From contig NZ_BLXZ01000007.1 of the NCBI RefSeq assembly GCF_014193675.1, forward strand, positions 62,001 through 126,000: a DNA stretch of 64,000 nucleotides. The letters run 5' to 3'. The stretch comes from Geomonas limicola. Its GTDB lineage: Bacteria; Desulfobacterota; Desulfuromonadia; Geobacterales; Geobacteraceae. The notes under the pieces were generated by a model. The model did no database searches, had not been told where the DNA came from, and saw nothing but the letters and a program-made list of their open reading frames with translations. Each line of letters begins with the position of its first letter. Within the stretch, counting starts at the first letter, position 1. Positions 30,125 to 38,765 of this stretch are shown here, one piece after another. The translations under genes were made by a program, and so were the position numbers.

Positions 30125-30940
30125 GTGAAGAGAACTGCCAGCTACCTCGCAACTGCCCTGCTGCTTCTGGTAACCGGCAGCCCGGTCTGGGCCGGCCCCA
30201 CCTCCATCGTCTGGATACCTTCCGTCGATGTGCAACCCTTCAAGACCATGGACCTCGGTATCAACAACTTCTTCAGGGCCTCCGGCGACGTCGATGCACC
30301 ACCCAACCGTCTGGCAAGCCGGGATGCCAACACCCTCGACCTGAGTCTCACCTTCGGACTGCTACCCTTTAAAGCCGTGCAGATGGAAGTCGGGGTGGAC
30401 TACGTGGTGATCGCCAACGATCCCAACGACCAGCACCCCTGGAGTGGTAACGCGAAACTTGCCATCACCGAGGAGGCGCTTCTTCCCCACGCCCCGGCCC
30501 TGGCCGTCGGGGTCTACAACGGCAGGCCTGCCAAAGATATCGCTACCAACGATGCCCCTTACGTGGCGTCCGGGCAGAACATCGTCTACGGCTTGGCGGC
30601 AAAGACGGTCCCGGCGCTCGGGCCGCTCCCCACCCTGGGACGTTTCTCGGTGGGGTACTACCGGGGTTCGCGCCGGGCGCTCATCGACGAAGCGGGGAGG
30701 GTGCGCAACCACGGGGTGCTGCTCTCCTGGGACCGGACCCTCAAGGAGATCTCGGAAAACCTCTGGCTGGGATTGGACTACATGGGGGGACGCAACTCCA
30801 ACGGCTCCTTCAACGTCGGCTTTTCCTGGGCCTTTGCCCGTAACGTCAACCTCCTCTTCGGCTACGACATGTACACCCACAGTTCCCTCGCCGGCAGCAA
30901 CACACTCACCCTGCAGTTCGACATCAAGGTTCCCGACTGA
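30125..30940 (+). CDS. Exported, probably outer-membrane beta-barrel protein
   Basis: 271 residues from the GTG at 30125, with GGAGG 7 bases upstream. The signal peptide is KRTASYLATALLLLVTGSPVWAG. The mature part has alternating short hydrophobic and polar strands with Gly/aromatic turns (VGYYRGSRR, WLGLDYMGGRNS, NLLFGYDMYTH) and ends in ...QFDIKVPD. This suggests a small barrel or porin-like fold. I do not recognise a family with certainty. It is convergent with the hybrid kinase gene at 30993 and isolated on its strand. Confidence 0.75.
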   Translation: MKRTASYLATALLLLVTGSPVWAGPTSIVWIPSVDVQPFKTMDLGINNFFRASGDVDAPPNRLASRDANTLDLSLTFGLLPFKAVQMEVGVDYVVIANDPNDQHPWSGNAKLAITEEALLPHAPALAVGVYNGRPAKDIATNDAPYVASGQNIVYGLAAKTVPALGPLPTLGRFSVGYYRGSRRALIDEAGRVRNHGVLLSWDRTLKEISENLWLGLDYMGGRNSNGSFNVGFSWAFARNVNLLFGYDMYTHSSLAGSNTLTLQFDIKVPD

Positions 30941-30992
30941 TGTGTAAAAGGAAGAGAAGGAGAAGCACGGGACGCAAGCTGCCGCGCTGCGA

Positions 30993-33416
30993 CTACTTGG
31001 TGGTGGGCGTAAGAGGGGGGGCTGGCACTGCCGGCGGAGCCTGCTCTTCGAGCACCTCCTGGATCTTCTGGTGCAGCACGTTCATGTCGAAGGGTTTCTG
31101 GATGAAGTGGATGCCGGCCTCCATGATGCCGCGCTGGGCGACGATCTCCGTCGAGTACCCCGACATGAAGAGCACCTTGAGGCCCGGCCGCAGTTCCGCG
31201 AGTTGCCGGGCCATCTCCTTGCCGTTCATACCCGGCATCACCACGTCGCTCAACACCAGGTCGTACCAGGTCTCCTGGTCCCGGCAGAGCGCCAGCGCCT
31301 GCTCGGGCGAGGTGGCACGGGTGACCCGGTACCCGATCTTTTCCAGCATGTGCGTGGCCATGGACAGCAGCATCGTGTCGTCTTCCACCACGAGCACTGC
31401 CCCGGATCCCGCCGGTGTGGGGGCCTCCTCGACCGGTTCGGCCACCTCCTCCTCCGGAAGCCTCGGCAGGTAGATGAGGAACGAGGTACCCTGGCCCGGT
31501 TCGCTTTGTACGTCGATGAACCCGCCGTTTTGGGTGACGATGCCGTACACCGTTGCAAGCCCCAGTCCCGTTCCCTTGCCGACCTCCTTGGTGGTGAAAA
31601 ACGGCTCGAAGATGCGCCGCACCAGTTCCCGGTCCATGCCGATGCCGGTGTCCCGTACCGTGAGGCAGGTGTAATCGCCGGGGTGGGCGTCCAGGCGGTA
31701 ACGGCAGAACTCCTCGCCGATGGAGACGTTGGCGGTCTCGATGGTGAGGATCCCCCCCTCGGGCATGGCGTCGCGGGCGTTCACCGCCAGGTTCATCAGC
31801 ACCTGGTCCAGTTGCGAGGGATCGATCTTGACCCTCCAGAGGTTCGTGGACGGGAGGAAGTTGAAGGTGACCTCCTCGCCGATGAGCCGCCCCAGGGTCT
31901 TCTCGGTCGCGATGCAGTGCGCGTTCAGGTTGACCGCCTTGGGCGAGATCAGCTCCTTGCGCGAGAAGGCGAGCAGCTGGCGCACCATGTCGCGGGAGCG
32001 CTCGCCGGCCTTGGAGATCTCCTGCAGGTAGGGCCACAGCGGGCTCTCCTCGCCGGCCTCCAGCTGGCAGAGCTGGGTGTACCCCAGGATGACGCTCAGC
32101 ATGTTGTTGAAGTCGTGGGCGACCCCGCCTGCCAACTGCCCGATCGATTCCATTTTCTGCGACTGGCGCAACTGCGCCTCAACTTTCTTGTGCTCCGTGA
32201 CGTCGACACCGAAACAGAGGGTCCCCACCGGCTCGCCCTCTTCCTCGATGGTACTGGTGCGCCAGGATATGGTGTGCAGGGAGCCGGACTTGCTCACGAT
32301 CTGGCTCTCCGTGGCCCCGCCGGTCGTTCCCCCCTGCGCCTGGGACCCGTTCAGGGCCTCCCGGCTCTCGCCGCTGGCTACCGTTTCGAACCAGTTCTGT
32401 CCCACCAGTTCCCCGGCCTGGTACCCGGTCACCTCCTCGGCGGTCCGGTTCATCAGGGTGACTACCCCCTGCCGGTCCAGCCCCACGATGATGACGCTCG
32501 CCACCTGGATCAGGCGCTCGGTGTACTCCTTGGCACGCTTGAGCTGCTCCGCGGCCTCCCTGCGCTCCCTGATGTCCTCCACGGTGAGAACGATCCCTGC
32601 CAGGCGCCCTTCCTGGTAGAGCGGTGCTGCACCGCAGGAGATCGGGACGGTGCTGTGATCTTTGCGCAACAGGTCACTTTCGAACTTGGCCTCCGTGCCG
32701 AAGATGACCGTCTGCAGCTCCTGGCGCACCCGGATCTCGGCCTCGGGGGTGAAGAGGAGGCCGATCGGCTGGTCCAGGAGGTCCTCACGGGCGTGGCCGC
32801 TCAACACCGCGCAGCGCTCGTTGACCATCTCGACGACCCCGGTCAGCTGCAGCACGATGATGGCGTTGGTGCTGCTTTCCATGACCCTGGTAAGAAAGCT
32901 GTGCGAATCCTGCAGCTGTCCCGCGGCCCGACTGATGGCGCGGAAGGGGAGCAGGATGAACACCAAAAGCCCCAGTCCCAGCCCGAACAGTGCCACCAGG
33001 CCGGAGTGCTCGAGGATGGGGAGCAGCGAACGGCTGATCTCGATCCGTCCCACGACGACGCCGGCATCCATGAGTGCCTGGGACCTGCTGATGATGGGAT
33101 CGGAGAGCGGTTGGCCGCTGGAGGCGACCTCTTCTCCCAGGGTATCCAGGATGCGCCGCACCTCGGGCTGCCCGCTTTGGGGGCGACGCGACAAGAGCGA
33201 TTCCAGGCGCTCGTGCTCGAAGCGCCACAGCTCGGGGTTCTGATTGATGAGCCCGGCGACGATGCGGGCATTGATCTCTGCCTCGGTTTCCAGACTGCCG
33301 ATGGCGTACTGGTAGCTCAGCACGAAGTAGCCCAGGGGAAACAGGAGACCAACCACGAAGGCGAGAGCGACGGTGAAGTGCGCCGTAAAGCGTGTATTGG
33401 TTCGGGACAGGTGCAT
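30993..33416 (-). CDS. PAS-containing hybrid histidine kinase (two TM, receiver at C-terminus)
   Basis: 807 residues. TM1 about 15-35 and TM2 about 155-175 enclose a periplasmic domain of some 120 residues with no known signature. Two PAS domains follow (about 190-300 and 310-420; a PAC-like end at CFGVDVTEHKKVE). HisKA has the motif GGVAHDFNNML with His near 434; the N box MNLAVNARDAM and G boxes DTGIGM and GTGLGLA are intact. A receiver domain at the C-terminus has phospho-Asp near 726 (VLSDVVMPGMNG). The start ATG is four bases after the stop of the binding-protein gene, and its ribosome site GGAG lies within that gene's last codons. The two are therefore co-translated and may be one sensor. 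The output partner is unknown. Confidence 0.93.
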   Translation of the reverse strand: MHLSRTNTRFTAHFTVALAFVVGLLFPLGYFVLSYQYAIGSLETEAEINARIVAGLINQNPELWRFEHERLESLLSRRPQSGQPEVRRILDTLGEEVASSGQPLSDPIISRSQALMDAGVVVGRIEISRSLLPILEHSGLVALFGLGLGLLVFILLPFRAISRAAGQLQDSHSFLTRVMESSTNAIIVLQLTGVVEMVNERCAVLSGHAREDLLDQPIGLLFTPEAEIRVRQELQTVIFGTEAKFESDLLRKDHSTVPISCGAAPLYQEGRLAGIVLTVEDIRERREAAEQLKRAKEYTERLIQVASVIIVGLDRQGVVTLMNRTAEEVTGYQAGELVGQNWFETVASGESREALNGSQAQGGTTGGATESQIVSKSGSLHTISWRTSTIEEEGEPVGTLCFGVDVTEHKKVEAQLRQSQKMESIGQLAGGVAHDFNNMLSVILGYTQLCQLEAGEESPLWPYLQEISKAGERSRDMVRQLLAFSRKELISPKAVNLNAHCIATEKTLGRLIGEEVTFNFLPSTNLWRVKIDPSQLDQVLMNLAVNARDAMPEGGILTIETANVSIGEEFCRYRLDAHPGDYTCLTVRDTGIGMDRELVRRIFEPFFTTKEVGKGTGLGLATVYGIVTQNGGFIDVQSEPGQGTSFLIYLPRLPEEEVAEPVEEAPTPAGSGAVLVVEDDTMLLSMATHMLEKIGYRVTRATSPEQALALCRDQETWYDLVLSDVVMPGMNGKEMARQLAELRPGLKVLFMSGYSTEIVAQRGIMEAGIHFIQKPFDMNVLHQKIQEVLEEQAPPAVPAPPLTPTTK

Positions 33417-33420
33417 GGAC

Positions 33421-34260
33421 TCAGCGCTCCTTGGCTGCCACGGTGGGGAGGTTTCCCGCCTGGTGCAAAATACCGTGGGCCGCGGGGGAGGTTAAAAAGG
33501 TGGCGAAATCCCGGGCTGCAGGAGAGGCATTTTTCCCGAGGACCAGGTAGTAGCGTTTGCTGAGCGGGTAGCTCCCCTGTGCCAGGTTCTTCAGGGTAGG
33601 TGCCACCCCGTTGTAGCTCAAGATGCGTACCGCCCGCTTCTCCGTGACGATCTGGGAAAGTGCCGCTGCGCCGAAGGCGCCGGGGGTTTTCTCCAGGGTC
33701 TCCAGACAGTCGGCGTCGGTGACCGCGATGAGCATCCCCGGGCGGGCCTGGGCCGCCCGTAGCGCCTGCTCGACCTGGGGGGAGATCTGCGCCACGAGCG
33801 AGGTGTCGGTATCGCTCTCCGGGCGCAGGACGATGCGTATCCGGGAACCGTTCGGCCCCACCGGGAGCTCCTGGTTGAGCAGGTTAACCAGTTCGTACTC
33901 GGTGATGGAGGTCTTGGAGACCTTGAGGTTGTTGGCGAAAACGAACGGGGTGCGGGCATACTCAACGGCGTGCAGCCCTTGCTCCTGTTCATCTGTTTTC
34001 AGGGCCCGGGTGCTCACCGCCAGGTCCAGGGCACCCTTGTGCAGGGCGTTGATGCCGCCGGAACTCCCCAGGTTCGGGAGAACGCGGATGGTGGTGTCGG
34101 GGTGGCGCTTGTGGTAGGCCGCGGCCAGCAGTCGCAAGGTCGCCAGGGCCGATCCGTTGCCGCCGATGCGCAGCAAGGTGGCGGCCTCTGCGGCGTGGAC
34201 GGACCACAGCGTCAGCAGCGTCGCCAGCAGCGGTACCAATAACCGCAGTGCCCCGAGCAT
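33421..34260 (-). CDS. PstS/PBP-like periplasmic substrate-binding protein
   Basis: 279 residues. A signal peptide (LGALRLLVPLLATLLTLWSVHAAEA) precedes a type II periplasmic-binding fold. The start of the mature part (LLRIGGNGSALATLRLLAAAYHKRHPD, then NLGSSGGINALHKGALDLAVSTR) is like phosphate or molybdate binding proteins of the PstS group. No permease or ATPase gene is adjacent. It lies four bases before the hybrid kinase, so it probably delivers a ligand to that kinase's periplasmic domain instead of to a transporter. The ligand is unknown; phosphate is only one candidate. Confidence 0.85.
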   Translation of the reverse strand: MLGALRLLVPLLATLLTLWSVHAAEAATLLRIGGNGSALATLRLLAAAYHKRHPDTTIRVLPNLGSSGGINALHKGALDLAVSTRALKTDEQEQGLHAVEYARTPFVFANNLKVSKTSITEYELVNLLNQELPVGPNGSRIRIVLRPESDTDTSLVAQISPQVEQALRAAQARPGMLIAVTDADCLETLEKTPGAFGAAALSQIVTEKRAVRILSYNGVAPTLKNLAQGSYPLSKRYYLVLGKNASPAARDFATFLTSPAAHGILHQAGNLPTVAAKER

Positions 34261-34366
34261 GGATACCTCCGCTCCAGGATGAGCTGGAAAGGGTTTTTAA
34301 TGGAAGGGTGAAACACTAGCACTGTTTGTCGAAAAAGGGAAGGGATCTAGCGGGTTGCGAGGGAAA

Positions 34367-35365
34367 TTATTCTCCCAGACGAAACGGGGAAAAGACCATC
34401 TGGTAGGCCGCGATGACCAGAAAAAGCGCGAACAGGGAGATTGCCACCCCGGCAAGGCGGCGCTGCAGCTTGGGAATGACCAGCTGGAGGCTGCCGCGCC
34501 GGCGCCAGGGGTGCAAAAACCCGGTCCCCATGCCGGCCAGCCCGCCCCCCAGGAGGGTCGCGTAGATCGGGTAGCCAAGGTAGTGATACTCCCCCTGCAG
34601 GATGCAAAACGGGCAGTGGTGGCTGGGGAGCTGGTAGATGTAGAGGCAGAGGAAGGAGACCAGGGAGGCGAGGCTTACCAGGAGGGTGGCAAGGCTTAGG
34701 ATCGAGAAGGGGTAGAACCCCTTGCCGCTGCGCCAGCTGAACAGGCCGCTTGCCAGGGTAGCCCCAAGGGTGCCGAAAAAGGCCAGGCGCATGGGTTTAA
34801 CCGGGAGGGAGACCAGGTCGCCCGCGATCCCCGGGCGCTCCAGGCTGAACAGGCTGCCGCAGCACGAGGTGATCACGTCGGCGTGCAGGCCGGAGAAGTA
34901 GGCGAAGAGGTAGCTGAACTCGAGCAAAGACCAGGGGACCAGGGGGACCAGCAACAGGTACTTGAAGCGGATCAGCGGGTAGTCGTACCCCTGGTTGTCG
35001 GCGTGGTTCACGATGAGCCAGATCCCGGCGAAAAGGAAGTTCACCAGCTTCAGGATCAAGAGGGGATAGCCGAAGCCGTTGGCGTTCAGGGTCCCGGCCG
35101 CGCACATGGCGCCGGAGAAGAGCAGGTGCAGCCGGTCGGCGGTGAACACGAAGAGAAACAGTGAGACCAGCTCGAACCCGAGGGCGTAGCTCAAGAGCGT
35201 CGAGATAAGGTAGGTGCGCTTCTCCAGGGCGAGCTGCAGCTCGCTGCCGCTGGAGAGGTCCCAGTTGCGCAGGATGCGAACCCCGTACCACCCGGCATAG
35301 AGGATCATGGCCGAGGTCAGGAGGGAACCGGTGATCAGGGCAAGGACGCCCGGGTGCATGATCAT
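34367..35365 (-). CDS. Polytopic membrane protein with Cys motifs, end of NosL/ABC operon
   Basis: 332 residues with about eight hydrophobic segments. Cysteines stand out: HHCPFCIL (a C-x2-C following two His, about 272-279), TSCCGSLF and AMCAAGTL. The H-x-C-P-x-C pattern inside a membrane segment recalls thiol-redox membrane proteins such as VKOR/DsbB, but the whole sequence does not match one that I know. The ATG overlaps the ABC ATPase stop (ATGA), so it belongs to the same operon. It could pass electrons or handle a metal for the ABC system. Function is unknown. Confidence 0.8.
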   Translation of the reverse strand: MIMHPGVLALITGSLLTSAMILYAGWYGVRILRNWDLSSGSELQLALEKRTYLISTLLSYALGFELVSLFLFVFTADRLHLLFSGAMCAAGTLNANGFGYPLLILKLVNFLFAGIWLIVNHADNQGYDYPLIRFKYLLLVPLVPWSLLEFSYLFAYFSGLHADVITSCCGSLFSLERPGIAGDLVSLPVKPMRLAFFGTLGATLASGLFSWRSGKGFYPFSILSLATLLVSLASLVSFLCLYIYQLPSHHCPFCILQGEYHYLGYPIYATLLGGGLAGMGTGFLHPWRRRGSLQLVIPKLQRRLAGVAISLFALFLVIAAYQMVFSPFRLGE

Positions 35366-36087
35366 GGGAGCGACCCGTCAACCAGGGCACCGTCGCGCAT
35401 CTCGACCACCTGGTCGGCAAGGGACGAGTCGTAGACGATGGGGTCGTGGCTTGCGATGAGGACCGTCTTGCCGCCCTTCTTGAACCCCTCCACGAGCGCC
35501 ATGAACTCGCGCGAAAGCCGGGAGTCGAGGTGGGCGGTCGGCTCGTCGGCGATGATCACCGACGGGTCGTTGATGAGGGCACGCGCGATGGCCACGCGCT
35601 GCATCTCCCCACCGGAAAGAAGACCCACCTGCGCCTGGGCATGGCGGGCGATGTTGAAGGTCTCCAAAAGCGTAAGGGCGCGCTCCCTGAGGACCTTGTG
35701 GTTCACACCGGTGGGGTAGGCGGGGAGCATCACGTTTTCCAGGACGCTGATGCCGCGTACCAGGTTGAACTGCTGGAAGATGAACCCGAACGCGCTGCGC
35801 CGGATGCCGGTCAGGAAGCGTTCCGGGAGGCTCGTGATCTCGATGGCCGCGTCCGGGTCCTGGCCGAACAGTGACCCGGCTCCGATTCCCGAGAGCACGA
35901 TGCGCCCGGAGCTGGGGCGGGCCATGCACCCGATCAGGGTCATCAGGGTGGTCTTCCCGGAACCCGAGGGCCCCTTCAGGATGGTGAGTTCACCGGGCAT
36001 GATCCGGCAGCTGACCCGGCTCACCGCGTCGAACTGGTTCACCTTCCCCACGTTGAACGATTTTGAGACCTCGATGACTTCGATCAC
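35362..36087 (-). CDS. ABC transporter ATP-binding protein (LolD/MacB type)
   Basis: 241 residues with Walker A GPSGSGKTTLM, signature LLSGGEMQRVAIARAL, Walker B VIIADEPTAHLDSR and the switch His in ASHDP. Sequence style is that of the LolD/MacB (type VII ABC) group, which works with FtsX-like permeases that usually do mechanical work and not simple transport. Start is GTG at 36087, one base after the permease stop. The two together form one ABC unit. The insert around residues 65-85 (AGSLFGQDPDAAIEITSLPE) is longer than in LolD. Confidence 0.92.
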   Translation of the reverse strand: MIEVIEVSKSFNVGKVNQFDAVSRVSCRIMPGELTILKGPSGSGKTTLMTLIGCMARPSSGRIVLSGIGAGSLFGQDPDAAIEITSLPERFLTGIRRSAFGFIFQQFNLVRGISVLENVMLPAYPTGVNHKVLRERALTLLETFNIARHAQAQVGLLSGGEMQRVAIARALINDPSVIIADEPTAHLDSRLSREFMALVEGFKKGGKTVLIASHDPIVYDSSLADQVVEMRDGALVDGSLP

Positions 36088-36088
36088 G

Positions 36089-37225
36089 TCAGGACCTCAT
36101 GGCGGCATCGGGATCTACCGTCGCGGCGAGCCAGGAGGGAACCACCGTGGCGGCGATGTAGGGACCGACGCTCAAAAGAAAGAGCAGGCAGATCAGGTAG
36201 GGATCGATCACCGGCGTCAGTTTGAACTCAGGGTAGAGGACGCTCCACCCTTTCAGGGCGTGCTCGAAGAGCGAAACGGAAAAAAAGAAGACGTGCAGGT
36301 AGCCAAGGCTCACCCCGGCCAGAAAGGCGCTCAGGGAGATGACGATCCCCTCAAAGGACTTGAGCAGAAGGACGTCGGTGGTCTCCCAGCCGATCGACTT
36401 CAGGATGCCGATTTCCTTCTTCTCCTCGGCGGAGAGCCCGGTCGCCTTGTCCCAGGCGAAGATGATGAAGGAGAGCACGGCGACGGCCAGCACTACCAGG
36501 ACGAGCCCCGAGCGCCAGTCGAAGACCGAGTCGTAGGTTCTCAGCATCTCGCTCTTCAAAATGGGGCGGGTGTCCGGGAAATCGTGCACGATCTTGGCCG
36601 CGATGGTCTCGAGCTCGGCAGGGTTGCCGGCGCTCACGGCGAGGTCGGTGGCGCGCCCGGACGGAAAGTCGAAGAGCCTCAGGAAGTCTTCCTGGCGCAG
36701 CTGGATCAGGTCGGCGGCCACCAGTTCCGAGGCGCTCGGGAAGATCTTCTGCACCGAGAAGAGCACCGGGGAACCCTTGAGGTCCTTAAGCGGGAGGAAG
36801 TCGCCGATACTGATCCGGCTGGTGCGGGCCACGCCGGAACCGATGGCGATCGCCTCGGGCTTGAGCTGCGGGTCGTCCGCGGCTACCAGGGTGAAGTTGG
36901 CGCCGGTCACCGGGTCGTAGTAGTAGCCCCAGTAGCGCGGGGTTACCTCGCTCACCCCGCGGATGGCGGCGATTGCCGTCGCATAGGAGACCGGGATCGG
37001 GTCGTGGCGGCCGGCGACCATGCGCTGCACCACCAGGTCGGGGGCGTCCTGGAGCACCAGCCCGGCCTCCCTCTTGAGCGCCTGGGTGAAGAAGACGATG
37101 GAGGCGATGATGAAGATGATCAGGGTGTAGACCGCGAGAAGCGAGAGGTTCTTCCCCTTGCGACGCCAAAGCGAAGAGAGCGCGAAGTCCAGGATGTTCA
37201 GATGGCGTTGCAGGGAGGGGGTCAT
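36089..37225 (-). CDS. FtsX-like ABC transporter permease
   Basis: 378 residues. It has the MacB/LolC build: one N-terminal TM (LAVYTLIIFIIASIVFFTQAL), a periplasmic domain of about 200 residues, then three TMs at the C-terminal end (VVLAVAVLSFIIFAW, GIVISLSAFLAGVSLGYLHVFFF, and one near 355). I took the ATG at 37225, which overlaps the stop of the small upstream gene (ATGA); an open frame runs further upstream but overlaps that gene and has no family likeness. The periplasmic region has no cysteines in a motif. It pairs with the ATPase that follows. Confidence 0.92.
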   Translation of the reverse strand: MTPSLQRHLNILDFALSSLWRRKGKNLSLLAVYTLIIFIIASIVFFTQALKREAGLVLQDAPDLVVQRMVAGRHDPIPVSYATAIAAIRGVSEVTPRYWGYYYDPVTGANFTLVAADDPQLKPEAIAIGSGVARTSRISIGDFLPLKDLKGSPVLFSVQKIFPSASELVAADLIQLRQEDFLRLFDFPSGRATDLAVSAGNPAELETIAAKIVHDFPDTRPILKSEMLRTYDSVFDWRSGLVLVVLAVAVLSFIIFAWDKATGLSAEEKKEIGILKSIGWETTDVLLLKSFEGIVISLSAFLAGVSLGYLHVFFFSVSLFEHALKGWSVLYPEFKLTPVIDPYLICLLFLLSVGPYIAATVVPSWLAATVDPDAAMRS

Positions 37226-37527
37226 TTGGCCTCGCGACGCAGGGCTGGCGGGGTCACCAGGCTGCCGGACGGGAAGTGCTCCAGGGCCAGCGGGTGGTCC
37301 TGGAAGGGGGCGTGACGGTCCGCCATGGCGGGGTGCCGGGTGTAGCGCGCCTCGGTGAAGAGGCAGAGGTCGCTCAGTTTGAGCTGGCGCACCAGGATGC
37401 GGCTCGCGCTGCGCCGGGCCGCAGGCTCCCGAGAACGCACCTCGGCGTGCAGCACCAGGGCGGCCAAAACCAGGAGGTTCAGGGCGATCAGCAGGAAAAA
37501 CTGGGTAGATTTGCGCAGGGTCACCAT
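37222..37527 (-). CDS. Small single-TM protein of the NosL/ABC operon
   Basis: 101 residues. One TM near the N-terminus (FFLLIALNLLVLAALVLHAEV) is followed by a soluble tail that should face the periplasm. The tail has a single Cys (LSDLCLFTEARYTRHPA) and several His (RHAPFQDHPLALEHF), which suggests metal or haem contact. I do not recognise a named family, but the tail motif looks conserved rather than random. It overlaps the permease start by four bases and follows the second NosL-like gene by 37 bases. Confidence 0.8.
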   Translation of the reverse strand: MVTLRKSTQFFLLIALNLLVLAALVLHAEVRSREPAARRSASRILVRQLKLSDLCLFTEARYTRHPAMADRHAPFQDHPLALEHFPSGSLVTPPALRREAK

Positions 37528-37564
37528 GGCTCACCGCGCCCGCCAAGGGGCGAAAATAATCACA

Positions 37565-38077
37565 CTATTCCAAGGTCTTCAAAAGCTCAAGGGTGACCTC
37601 GGGGAAACGTAGCACCCGGCGTCCCTGGTGGTCGCTGCTAAACCCCGCGGCATCGGCCTGGCGGGCAAAGGGGACCAGCTCCTTCCCCATCGGGCCGAGT
37701 ACCTTGCTCCCGGTGACGAAGTATGCCTTCGTGGCGTCGATGCTGGCAAGGGAATAATAGTCTTTGACCTGGAGGCTCACGATGTCGCTGCGCTTTTTGG
37801 CGGGGTCGAATTTCTTGGGATTCAGGTAGTAGGCGAAGAGGTCCTTGGGGCCGTCGAAGTAGGTAACGCTCCCGTCGCGGTAGCTGGCACTGGCAGCCCA
37901 GTTCGGGTACTTGGCGACGAACATCCCGCAGACCGGGCACTTGGCTTCTTTTGGGGGGGCACTACTCGCAGCTTTGGAGGCGGCCCCCGACGTGCCGGCC
38001 ATAAGCAGGAGCGCGCAAAAGGGAGCCAGCGCGAGGCGGCCTAAACGGTTGAGGGTGGTGCTTGGCAGTGCTCGCAT
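37565..38077 (-). CDS. NosL-like exported protein (second copy)
   Basis: 170 residues. A signal peptide (LAPFCALLLMAGTSGAASKA) precedes a NosL domain. The metal-binding motif is AKCPVCGMFVAKYPNW (C-x2-C-G-M), followed by the typical SVTYFDGPKDLFAYYL. NosL proteins carry Cu(I) to nitrous oxide reductase, but no nos genes lie here, so another metal target is likely. It lies 24 bases after the first NosL-like gene and before the small TM gene. Confidence 0.88.
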   Translation of the reverse strand: MRALPSTTLNRLGRLALAPFCALLLMAGTSGAASKAASSAPPKEAKCPVCGMFVAKYPNWAASASYRDGSVTYFDGPKDLFAYYLNPKKFDPAKKRSDIVSLQVKDYYSLASIDATKAYFVTGSKVLGPMGKELVPFARQADAAGFSSDHQGRRVLRFPEVTLELLKTLE

Positions 38078-38101
38078 CGGGTCTCCCCCTTAAAGCTGTG
38101 A

Positions 38102-38545
38102 TCAATCCTGCTCTTTGACCGCCAGGTCCCAGGCCTGCTGGAACCCGGCAACCCTGCCGCCGCTGGCCTTTACAAAGGACTGAGCGGCTTCTTTGCCGGC
38201 AAAGGCCCACTTGGCCTCGTCGGTCATCACCCCGCTTTTCTCGCCGCCGATCACCCAGGTAGCACCAGGCGCGTCGATGAGGGCACGGCTGTCGTAGTCG
38301 GCAACCTTGAGGGCGGCCACCTTCTTGTCGGGATGTTCGCGCAGTTCGCGGGTCGCGCAGTGCAGGCTGCAGGTCCCGGCTTGGGAACCGTCAGCGTAGA
38401 CGACGAGCATCCGGCTGTGGGCGAACATGGTCCGGTCCATGCCACACTGTTTGCAGGATTTGGGGGCTTCTACTTCGCTTTGGGCAAAGGCGGTGAGGGC
38501 GCAGAACATCGCGGCAAGTGACAGCAGCAAGAAAAAGCGTTTCAT
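38102..38545 (-). CDS. NosL-like exported protein (first copy)
   Basis: 147 residues with a signal peptide (FFLLLSLAAMFCALTAFAQ). The motif SCKQCGMDRTMFAHSRM (C-x2-C-G-M) is followed by a second Cys pair in GTCSLHCATREL, which the other copy lacks. It is first in an operon of NosL, NosL, small TM protein, FtsX permease, ABC ATPase and Cys-containing membrane protein. GGAG lies 7 bases before the ATG, with a promoter about 30 bases upstream. Probable periplasmic metal (copper?) chaperone. Confidence 0.87.
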   Translation of the reverse strand: MKRFFLLLSLAAMFCALTAFAQSEVEAPKSCKQCGMDRTMFAHSRMLVVYADGSQAGTCSLHCATRELREHPDKKVAALKVADYDSRALIDAPGATWVIGGEKSGVMTDEAKWAFAGKEAAQSFVKASGGRVAGFQQAWDLAVKEQD

Positions 38546-38572
38546 GTCATCTCCTGGGTTAACGTCCTCTAC

Positions 38573-38601
38573 TATGTATCACGGACAGGAGAAATTATCA
38601 A
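38573..38601 (-). promoter_or_regulatory. Putative promoter of the NosL/ABC operon
   Basis: Minus strand TTGATA (38596-38601), 17 bases, TACATA (38573-38578). Just upstream lies an inverted repeat TTCTCT-N6-AGAGAA (38617-38634), a candidate regulator site near -55. Confidence 0.38.
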
Positions 38602-38765
38602 TGAGCGCTGCGCAAATTCTCTCGAGATAGAGAACGTAGGGCGACAACGGTGGGATCAAAGCTTAAAAAGGGGAGGGGATGACGGGCAGGTTGCACCAGG
38701 CGCAGGGATTATGTCAGCCCGGCCGGAGCAGGTCCAGAAAAGGTGCCCTGGGAAGGCGCCCGGAC

